Below are positions 47,978 to 55,120 of a stretch of DNA of 64,000 bases, piece by piece. The DNA lies in the NCBI RefSeq assembly GCF_002946835.1, contig NZ_CP026652.1, positions 4,898,001 through 4,962,000 on the forward strand, written 5' to 3'. The stretch comes from Streptomyces dengpaensis (GTDB taxonomy: Bacteria; Actinomycetota; Actinomycetes; Streptomycetales; Streptomycetaceae). Made by a program: the position numbers and the translations under genes. Positions within the stretch are counted from its first letter, which is position 1; every line of letters starts with the position of its first letter. Below the pieces are notes generated by a model. It saw only the letters and a program-made list of their open reading frames with translations, had not been told where the DNA came from and did no database searches.

Positions 47978-50974
47978 GTGGCGGGCGAGTCCCCCGACAG
48001 GTCGAAGCAGCACGAGTCGTCGGCATCGGCGTCGTCGGCAGAACCGACGCCGGGGGCCCCGGCGTCGGTTCCGGGTCCGGCGCGCGGAGTCGCGTCGGCG
48101 TCGGTGTCGGCTTCGGCGTCCGCGTCGACCCCGGCTTCGGCTTCGGCCTCTGCTTCGGCCGACCCCCGTCTGGCGGTGGCCCGTGAGCGGGCGGCCGCGG
48201 TACGGGGGGATCAGGCCACGGCCGTGTTCTCCACGAAGGCCTTGACGGAGCCGGAGGCCGACGGGGCCTCGGACGCCGAAGAGAAGGGCACCGAGGGCGA
48301 CTCCCGGCTGCGTGCGGCCGTGGCCGCGTGGGTGGCGGGGTCGGGTGACGCCGCGGCGGCTGAAGGCGACGGCGGTTCCGGGGGCGGCTCGGGGGCTGCG
48401 GAGCGCGGCGCCGGGGCGGAGCCCGCGGACGCGGACGCGGACGCGGACGCCAACGCCAACGCCAACGCCAACGCCGACGCGGACGCCGACGACACCGGCG
48501 CGGACGCCGATGGTGGCGCGGACGGTGCTGCATCCGAGGCCGAGGAAGCCTCTGGCGAGGCGTCAGTTCGGGATGCGACGGCCGACGCGGACGCCGACGA
48601 CGCGCAGGACACCTCCGGTGAGGCTTCCGTCACCGATGAGCCCGGGGACGAGCCCGACGCCGAGAGCGCCTCCGGAGCCGACCCCAAGACGGAGGCGGAG
48701 ACCGGGACTGAGCCCGCGTCGGAGGACGGGCCCAAGTCCGGGGGCGGGAGCGCGTCCGTCGGCGCCGTCAGGGCCGGGGACGACAACACCGAGGCGGAGT
48801 CCGGGACGGAGTCCGGGACCGAGTCCGCGCCCGCACCCGCGTCGGAGGACGGGCCCAAGTCCGGGGGCGGGAGCGCGTCCGTCGGCGCCGTCAGGACCGG
48901 GGATGACAACACCGAGGCGGAGTCCGGGACCGAGTCCGGGACCGAGTCCGCACCCGCGTCGGAGAACGAGCCCAAGGCGGAGGCCGGGACCGAGGCCGGG
49001 ACCGAGTCCGCGCCCGTATCCGCCTCCGCCTCCGAGGACGCCCCCAAGCCCAAGCCGCGCGGCGCCACTTCGGACAACGACGCGGCCCCCAGCCCGAACG
49101 CCTCGGCGAAGAGCGCCCCGGAGGACTCCCCGAAGAGCCCCTCGGGCGGCTCCCCGAAGGCCACCTCCGCGGACTCCGAGCCCGTCGCCGCCGAACCCCA
49201 GGTCGACCAGCCCACCGCCGTCTTCAAGGCCGTACGCCCGCCCGCGGTGGACCAGCCCACCACCATGCTCAAGTTGGGCTCTGCCAAGCCGGGCGACAGG
49301 CAGGAGTCCAAGCGGGACGCGAAGCCGGAGTCCAAGGTGGACCAGCCCACCACCATGCTCAAGTTGGGCGCTGCCAAGCCCGGCGACAGGCAGGAGTCCA
49401 AGCGGGACGCGAAGCCGGAGTCCAAGCCGGACACCGATCCCGCCGCCGAGGGCACGAAGTCGAAGCCCGCCGGTGAAAGCGACTCCGAGCGCACCAGCAA
49501 ATTCGTGGCCCTCAAGCCGCTCGACGAGCCCAGGCGCCCGGCGGCAGGCCCGGCGTCCCAGGCGGGCGTGACGGGCCCGGCGTCCCCGGCGCTCACGCCC
49601 CCGGAGGCCGGCCGCGTCAGCCCCGCCGAGGCCACCACGGCCCTCCCGCAGATCGGTCCCGAGCGCACCACCCAGCAGCCGCTGCCGCCCAGGCCGCCGC
49701 TGGACCTCCTGGCCGAGCTGACGAACACGCCGCCGCCCCCGGAGACCCCGGTCCGCACGATCGTGCGGCGCGTCAAGATCTGGACCCCGCTGGTCGTCCT
49801 GCTGTTGATCATCGGTGCGATCGTGCAGGCTGTACGCCCGCTGCCGACCCCCACCCTCACGCTGACCGCCGAGGAGACGCACGCCTTCGAAGGCGACAAG
49901 GTCTCCCTGCCGTGGCCCGGCGAGGGCCAGGGCTGGATGGACGTGAACGGCATCGGCACGATGGACAGCTTCGGTGAGCAGGAGGCCGTGCCGATCGGCT
50001 CGGTCGCCAAGGCGATGACCGCGTACGTCGTCCTCAAGGACAAGCCCCTGAAGGCGGGCGAGGACGGCCCGTCGATCACCGTCGACGCCACCGCCGAGAA
50101 GGAGGGCGGCTACGACGCGGACGGCGAGTCCACGCTCAACACCGTCAAGGCGGGCTCCCAGATCTCGCAGCGGGACGCGCTCTCGGCCATCATGATCCCG
50201 TCCGCGAACAACATCGCGCGGCTGCTGGCCCGTTGGGACGCGAACGGGTCCGAGCAGGCCTTCGTCGACAAGATGAACGCCGCCGCGAAGGACCTCGGGA
50301 TGAAGAACACCACGTACACGGACCCGTCCGGTCTGAAGGAGACGACCGTCTCCACCGCCGAGGACCAGGTCAAACTGGGCAACGAACTGGTGAAGATGCA
50401 GGCCCTGATGGACATCACCAAGCTCCCGGAGTGGACCGACCCCTCCGGCAAGAAGTGGCGCAATTACAACACGCTCGTCCCGTTCGACAACGCGATCGGC
50501 ATCAAGACCGGCTCCACCACCAAGGCCGGCGGCAACCTGCTCTTCGCCGCCACCAAGGAGGTCGGCGGCGAGACCGTCACCGTCGTCGGCGCGGTCCTCG
50601 GCCAGCACACGGCGCCGATCATCGACACCGTCAACGCTGTCAGCAAGGAGGCGATGCTCGCCGCCCAGGACGCGCTGACCGCCGACACGATCCTGAAGAA
50701 GGGCGACGTCGTCGGCTACGTCGACGACGGCCTCGGCGGCCGTACTCCGGTCGTCGCCACCAAGGACGTCTCCGCGGTGGGCTGGGCCGGGCAGACGGTC
50801 AAGCTGCAGCTGGCGGACGGGGGTACGACCCTCCCGCATGAGGCGAAGGCCGGAACCGAGGTGGGCGTCCTCACGGTCGGAGACGGTACGGGCGACGCCG
50901 TCGAGGTCCCCGTCGCGCTCCAGTCGGACCTCATGGAACCGGGCTTCGGCAAGAAGCTGACGCGGCTGGGCTGA
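47978..50974 (+). CDS. Membrane-anchored D-alanyl-D-alanine carboxypeptidase (DacA/PBP5-like) with long repetitive N-terminus
   Basis: 998 aa from GTG 47978 (GGAGGAGG 5 bp upstream). Residues 1 to about 590 are low complexity: runs of SASA and DADADANANA, two copies of a segment of about 40 residues containing EDGPKSGGGSASVGAVR, and two copies of a unit containing DQPTTMLKLG and KPGDRQESKRDAKPES. One membrane span lies near 601-620, then the serine peptidase domain: GSVAK (Ser675, Lys678), SAN (742-744), KTG (843-845). The catalytic domain should sit outside the cell and trim peptidoglycan stem peptides, with the disordered tail in the cytoplasm. Repeated DQPTxxxK phrases are candidate kinase or adaptor sites (inference). 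Confidence 0.88.
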   Translation: MAGESPDRSKQHESSASASSAEPTPGAPASVPGPARGVASASVSASASASTPASASASASADPRLAVARERAAAVRGDQATAVFSTKALTEPEADGASDAEEKGTEGDSRLRAAVAAWVAGSGDAAAAEGDGGSGGGSGAAERGAGAEPADADADADANANANANADADADDTGADADGGADGAASEAEEASGEASVRDATADADADDAQDTSGEASVTDEPGDEPDAESASGADPKTEAETGTEPASEDGPKSGGGSASVGAVRAGDDNTEAESGTESGTESAPAPASEDGPKSGGGSASVGAVRTGDDNTEAESGTESGTESAPASENEPKAEAGTEAGTESAPVSASASEDAPKPKPRGATSDNDAAPSPNASAKSAPEDSPKSPSGGSPKATSADSEPVAAEPQVDQPTAVFKAVRPPAVDQPTTMLKLGSAKPGDRQESKRDAKPESKVDQPTTMLKLGAAKPGDRQESKRDAKPESKPDTDPAAEGTKSKPAGESDSERTSKFVALKPLDEPRRPAAGPASQAGVTGPASPALTPPEAGRVSPAEATTALPQIGPERTTQQPLPPRPPLDLLAELTNTPPPPETPVRTIVRRVKIWTPLVVLLLIIGAIVQAVRPLPTPTLTLTAEETHAFEGDKVSLPWPGEGQGWMDVNGIGTMDSFGEQEAVPIGSVAKAMTAYVVLKDKPLKAGEDGPSITVDATAEKEGGYDADGESTLNTVKAGSQISQRDALSAIMIPSANNIARLLARWDANGSEQAFVDKMNAAAKDLGMKNTTYTDPSGLKETTVSTAEDQVKLGNELVKMQALMDITKLPEWTDPSGKKWRNYNTLVPFDNAIGIKTGSTTKAGGNLLFAATKEVGGETVTVVGAVLGQHTAPIIDTVNAVSKEAMLAAQDALTADTILKKGDVVGYVDDGLGGRTPVVATKDVSAVGWAGQTVKLQLADGGTTLPHEAKAGTEVGVLTVGDGTGDAVEVPVALQSDLMEPGFGKKLTRLG

Positions 50975-50995
50975 CGGCGCACCAGAACCGCCCAG

Positions 50996-51029
50996 CGCCC
51001 CTTCCGGTCCGACAGAACCGGGAGGGGCG
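50996..51029. terminator. Hairpin terminator after the carboxypeptidase
   Basis: 13-bp stem with one mismatch/wobble (CGCCCCTTCCGGT / ACCGGGAGGGGCG) and an 8-base loop, 22 bp after the stop. Confidence 0.75.
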
Positions 51030-51238
51030 TTCCCGTATGCGCGGGTCGTCCGTAAGCCGGTCATTGTGCACGGATCCCCTGTCACCGACGGTCATGAAGG
51101 GGCTTCGTAGTCGTCGTTCCGCTTTGGTCATCAATGTCGTGGGCGAATGTCAGTTCTAATGCTTTGATCACCCCTGGCAACGCTGTGATCGCTCACAGCC
51201 GAGCCCGGACCGACCATCCGTAGCGGGTAAGGATCAGG

Positions 51239-51523
51239 ATGACCGACTTCAAGGGCCTGACCAGCCCACCCGGCGTCCTCTCGACTCTGCGCACAGCCTG
51301 TGCGCCGGGCCGGGAAACCCCCTCGGCCCGCGAGATCAAGGCGGCCCGCGCCGATGTGCGCTGCAAGGAGGAGACCGGGGTCGTGGCCGTCTGGTCCGCT
51401 GCCGAGACGAGGATCCAGCGGACCGCCATCGCGGCTCACTCGGCGGACTTCAGGGCCCTGACGGCGACCAGGGAGGCCCATCTGACCGCCGCCCGGCGGG
51501 TGGTGGACACCGCCGGGCGCTGA
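51239..51523 (+). CDS. Small protein resembling the C-terminal part of Streptomyces lipoprotein-type proteins
   Basis: 94 aa; AAGGATCAGG directly before ATG 51239. The phrases ADVRCKEETGVVAVWSAAET and QRTAIAAHSADFRALTATRE resemble the conserved C-terminal region of a common Streptomyces secreted lipoprotein family. The signal peptide and N-terminal half are absent. It could be a truncated relic or a real cytosolic short form. The intergenic stretch before it (51030-51238) shows nothing clear. Confidence 0.55.
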   Translation: MTDFKGLTSPPGVLSTLRTACAPGRETPSAREIKAARADVRCKEETGVVAVWSAAETRIQRTAIAAHSADFRALTATREAHLTAARRVVDTAGR

Positions 51524-51561
51524 CGCGCGCCGGCGGTCCCCCTCAGTAGCTCACTGCTTTC

Positions 51562-53415
51562 TCACTTCGCCCCGTTCTCCTCGTTCTTCCCGTTCTCCCC
51601 GTTTTTCCCGTCCTCCGCATCCTCGCATTCCAGCGCGGTCTTGCGGGACGGGCCGCCGTACGCGGAGCTGATCCGGACGTCGCCGGCCTTGTGGACCGTC
51701 AGCCGGGTGAAATGGCCTTCGTCGGCCAGGCAGCCGTTGTCCGCCCACAGCCAGGGCGAGTAGGCGATTCGTACGGTGACCGCGCCGGGCTTCGGCATGT
51801 GGACGACGAGATTGGCGCCGTCGGCGCTCACCACCGAGGCGGGCTTGTCGACCAGCGGGGTCGCGTTCTTCACCTGGTAGATCTTCCAGTTGGCGTCCTC
51901 CCACACGCGCTCCAGATAGTCCGGCTCGCTGGTCACCAGAGCGTGTTCGAGCTTGGCGGGGCCGTCCGGTTCACCGTTGACGAGGACGACGAAGCCCACG
52001 GCCCACTGGGAGAGCCAGGCCTGGTAGGCCTCCGCGGAGAAGGCGCCCTCCGGCACCTTGGTCCCGCCGTGCCCCTCGTAGAACAGGCGCCCGCGCTCGA
52101 CGTCGGCCTGGCGGTTCCAGCCGCGGGCCATGTTGATGTAGGGCGCGAGGATGGCGGCTTCCCGGTGGTCGCGGGCCGGTACCACCTCGACGCGCGTCTG
52201 CTCGGCGCCCAGCCGCTTGAGCTCGTTCACGACACCGTCGGTCTTGACGGCCCACTCGGGAACCTTGGTGTTGGTGACGATGTCGGCGATGGTCTTGCTG
52301 GACAGCCAGGTCAGGGAGAGGGCCATGGCCACCACGCAGGCCACTGTGCGCCGCCGGGGTGTGAACCAGCCGAGGGGCAGTTGGGGCAGCCGGGCGGACA
52401 CCGCGCCGTTTCCGCGCCGGCTGTCGTTCGCGCCGTTTCCGCGCCGAGTGTCGTCCGCGCCGTTTCCGAGCCGGCCGTCGTCCGCGCGGCCGTCGCACCG
52501 GTGCATCGCGATGGCGAGCAGGGCGGCGGGAGCGGCCAGTTCCGTGAGCCGTTCGACGTTGGTGCCGATGGGGGTGGGGATCAGATAGCAGAGGACCACT
52601 CCGAGCGCGTACACGGCGGCGCCGGACCGCAGTACCCGCCAGGCGCGCGGCGCCACCAGCACGACCACCAGGCTCAGGAGGACCGGCGGCCATATCCGGG
52701 CCAGAGGCATGGGCTGTTCGCCCTCGAACGGGAACAGCAGCGTGGTGACGGCGACGACGGTGGTCGGGGGCACGACGAGCGCGGCGGCCCGGCTCCACTC
52801 GCGCGACAGCAGGTTCGCGGCGCCGACCACGAGGAGGAACAGCCCGGCGACGGGGCTCCCCATCGTGGACAGCGCCGCGCACACGGCCGCCACCGTGAGG
52901 TGCCGCACGCTCCGCCCGCTCACCACCGCCAGAACGGCCGCCATGCCGAAGGCCGTGCCCAGCATGAACGTCGAGCGCCCCGAGACCACTTGGCACCACA
53001 GCGAGAACGTCACCGCCAGCGCGGGCCACACGGGTCTGCGTATGCCCGTGCGCACCACGACCTCACCGGCCAGCCATGACGCGGTGAGCCCCGAAAGTAT
53101 CGTCATGGGCACCACGCCGCACGCCGCCATCACATACGGGGACAGCACGCTGTAGTTCACCGCGTGCAGACCGCCGTACCAGAACAGGTTGTACGCGGAG
53201 TCCGGGTACATCTTCGCGAACTCGGCCCACGCGACCTGTGCCGCCAGATCTCCGCCGCCGGTGGCTATGACGGCCCACCACACGAAGTACAGCGGCAGGG
53301 CGCAGACGGCGGCCGTGAGCGGCACTCGGTGGCGTACATGCCACGGCGCCCGTGTCCGGGCCGGCTTGTCGCCTCGCAGGACGGGGCGGCGTGGGGTCAG
53401 CTCGGCAAAGGCCAC
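51562..53415 (-). CDS. Polytopic membrane protein with C-terminal soluble region
   Basis: 617 aa. About nine to eleven hydrophobic helices lie in residues 28-385, for example VPLTAAVCALPLYFVWWAVI, YVMAACGVVPMTILSGLTAS and VVALSL-type stretches. A linker carries a triplicated GNGADD/GNGAND/GNGAVS repeat. About 230 C-terminal residues (from VEVVPARDHREAAILAPYIN) are soluble and rich in Trp. The last 15 residues are a Lys/Asn/Glu repeat. The plan resembles conserved actinobacterial glycosyltransferase-like or cell-envelope membrane proteins, but no catalytic motif was recognised. Confidence 0.75.
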   Translation of the reverse strand: MAFAELTPRRPVLRGDKPARTRAPWHVRHRVPLTAAVCALPLYFVWWAVIATGGGDLAAQVAWAEFAKMYPDSAYNLFWYGGLHAVNYSVLSPYVMAACGVVPMTILSGLTASWLAGEVVVRTGIRRPVWPALAVTFSLWCQVVSGRSTFMLGTAFGMAAVLAVVSGRSVRHLTVAAVCAALSTMGSPVAGLFLLVVGAANLLSREWSRAAALVVPPTTVVAVTTLLFPFEGEQPMPLARIWPPVLLSLVVVLVAPRAWRVLRSGAAVYALGVVLCYLIPTPIGTNVERLTELAAPAALLAIAMHRCDGRADDGRLGNGADDTRRGNGANDSRRGNGAVSARLPQLPLGWFTPRRRTVACVVAMALSLTWLSSKTIADIVTNTKVPEWAVKTDGVVNELKRLGAEQTRVEVVPARDHREAAILAPYINMARGWNRQADVERGRLFYEGHGGTKVPEGAFSAEAYQAWLSQWAVGFVVLVNGEPDGPAKLEHALVTSEPDYLERVWEDANWKIYQVKNATPLVDKPASVVSADGANLVVHMPKPGAVTVRIAYSPWLWADNGCLADEGHFTRLTVHKAGDVRISSAYGGPSRKTALECEDAEDGKNGENGKNEENGAK

Positions 53416-53641
53416 TGCGGCTCTTCCGTTCGGCTCGTACGGGCGGGTGTCTGTTGGGATAGACGCTAATAACCCGCTTCCAGTTGGCCGACAGGACCCT
53501 CAAGTGAGGGTCGGAGTTTGCCTGGATGATCACCATGTGACCGGACGGAGGAGGGAGTCGCAACGGCAGGTGAGCCGGATCGGCAGCAACACCCGCGACA
53601 TCGTGCGTGGAAGCCGGGGCGGGGCTGAGGCCCGAGCGCGT

Positions 53642-54628
53642 TCAGGCCGCCTGGGGTGCGGTGGCCGGCTCCGGGGAGCCGAGGACGTCCTCGCCGTACA
53701 GGTCCCTCACCCAGTTGGTCTGGTAGATGGTCTCCAGATACCGCTCACCCAGATCCGGGGCGATGGCGACCGCGGTCAGCTTCCGTCCCTCCTGCCGGGC
53801 CAGCCAGTCCGCCGCGCCGCTGACCACCGTGCCGGTGGAGCCCCCGAACAGAAATCCACGCCTGGCCAACTGGTGACAGGCCCGGATGGTGTCGGCCTCC
53901 GTCACGCGCACCACATCGTCGACGTAGGACTCGTCCAGCAGCTGCGGCCGCCTGCTGGTGCCAAGGCCGGGAATCATCCGCCGGCCCGGGGCGCCCCCGA
54001 AGGTCACCGAGCCCACGCTGTCGACGGCCACGACGCGCACCGGCCGGTGCCACTCGCGGAAGTAGCGGGCGCAGCCCATCAGGGTCCCGGTGGTGCCCGC
54101 CCCGACGAACAGCACATCCAGGTCGGGGAACTGCCGGGCGATGGCAGGCGCGGTCCTGTGGAAGTGGGCCATGCCGTTGCTGGGGTTGGCGTACTGGTTG
54201 AGCCACAGATAGCGGTCGTCGGAAGCGCACAGCGCGCGGACGTGGTCGATGCGCGCGCCGAGGAAGCCGCCGACGGGGTCGGGCTCGGTGATGACGTGGA
54301 CCTGGCTGCCCAGGGCCTCCATCATCAGCCTGGTCGCCAGGTTGCAGCGGGAGTCGGTCACGCACAGGAACTGGTAGCCCTTGCTGGCCGCGATCATGCT
54401 CAGGGCCACGCCCAGGTTGCCCGAGGACGACTCGACGAGAACCGAGTCCGGCGTCAGCAGGCCGTCGCGTTCGGCGGCCTCGACCATTTCGGTGGCGGCC
54501 TTGAGTTTGATCGATCCGGCGAAATTGAAGCCCTCGCATTTGAGGAACAGCGGGTGCCCGATGATTCCCTCGAGGTCGACGTAGAGGTCGTCCTCGTTGA
54601 ATTCCTGGGGAACGGATATGACGGGCAT
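53642..54628 (-). CDS. sbnA: SbnA-like PLP enzyme for L-2,3-diaminopropionate synthesis
   Basis: 328 aa from ATG 54628 (GAGGAG 6 bp upstream). Cysteine-synthase fold: PLP lysine in FNFAGSIKLKAA (Lys41), ESSSGNLGVALSMIAASKG, GAGTTGTLMG (phosphate loop) and GGSTGTV. The whole length and DLEGIIGHPLFLKCEGFNFAG resemble SbnA, which couples O-phospho-L-serine and glutamate to N-(1-amino-1-carboxy-2-ethyl)-glutamate. The SbnB-type gene at 61352 would complete Dap formation, which makes the assignment much firmer than a cysteine synthase call. It is transcribed away from the synthetase genes across a repeat-rich promoter region. Confidence 0.87.
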   Translation of the reverse strand: MPVISVPQEFNEDDLYVDLEGIIGHPLFLKCEGFNFAGSIKLKAATEMVEAAERDGLLTPDSVLVESSSGNLGVALSMIAASKGYQFLCVTDSRCNLATRLMMEALGSQVHVITEPDPVGGFLGARIDHVRALCASDDRYLWLNQYANPSNGMAHFHRTAPAIARQFPDLDVLFVGAGTTGTLMGCARYFREWHRPVRVVAVDSVGSVTFGGAPGRRMIPGLGTSRRPQLLDESYVDDVVRVTEADTIRACHQLARRGFLFGGSTGTVVSGAADWLARQEGRKLTAVAIAPDLGERYLETIYQTNWVRDLYGEDVLGSPEPATAPQAA

Positions 54629-54784
54629 GGTTGTCTCCTCGACTGCGGCGGGGGTGTCTCCCGGCCGCTGTCCGTCTCGGCCGGGAAGATCTCGGCGGCG
54701 AGTGGGGGCTCGCCGGAACACCTCCAGTACGGCCGAATCTGTGCCGCCTTGTCATGCCACCGAAATTCGGGACTTGACACGCAC

Positions 54785-54834
54785 CCTGTTCGCGCTTTAA
54801 AGGCGGTCCACCTGTTCGCGCTTAAAGGGCGGTC
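54785..54834. promoter_or_regulatory. Pair of 24-bp direct repeats, candidate activator sites
   Basis: Near-identical copies at 54785-54808 and 54811-54834, 26 bp start to start, sharing the core CCTGTTCGCGCTT and GGCGGTC. The position between sbnA-like and synthetase genes suggests a regulator's binding sites. A TTGACA-like -35 precedes the first copy by 5 bp. Confidence 0.65.
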
Positions 54835-54881
54835 AGCGAAATTCCCGGGCGATTTCGATTTCCCGCAGATTGATCGGGTGT

Positions 54882-54917
54882 CTGTGATCCGCGGTCGTGC
54901 CTGTGATACGCGGTCGT
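54882..54917. promoter_or_regulatory. Pair of 17-bp direct repeats in the same promoter region
   Basis: CTGTGATCCGCGGTCGT (54882-54898) and CTGTGATACGCGGTCGT (54901-54917), one mismatch, 19 bp start to start. They are distinct from the pair upstream. Confidence 0.6.
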
Positions 54918-55120
54918 AAGCCGGGCGACGCGCACAGAAAGCAAGGGAAAGCGGGGCGGTGACCGGTAGAGCGGTCGGGCTATCAAGAGCGGCGTACCTC
55001 GTCAAGCCCCGAAATTCAGGGGCAGGACAGGTACTCCCCGGCTGGGCCTACTGGAGGGGCGGGCGTCACGAATCCGTCCGCACCGACCGACGCTTACCGA
55101 ACCGCCCTCAAGGAGCTCAC

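Larger units (their letters stand above)
54629..55120. other. 492-bp divergent promoter region of the Dap/NRPS cluster
   Basis: No credible gene. It carries TTGACA at 54774-54779 and two separate pairs of direct repeats (54785-54834 and 54882-54917). The sequence is notably lower in GC than its surroundings around 54750-54880. Confidence 0.6.

Noticed and set aside
48563..51085. 840-aa open frame on the minus strand across the carboxypeptidase gene
   Set aside because: Shadow of a GC-rich repetitive gene. The plus-strand frame has the SxxK, SxN and KTG motifs and a strong ribosome site; the minus frame has no domain.
53642..54628. Ordinary cysteine synthase
   Set aside because: The fold is the same, but the SbnB-type partner, the NRPS context and the SbnA-like N-terminal sequence favour diaminopropionate synthesis.
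54959..55120. ATG/GTG-type start at 54959 giving a longer carrier/membrane protein
   Set aside because: The extra 54 residues are not protein-like, and AAGGAG stands at the right distance before GTG 55121.
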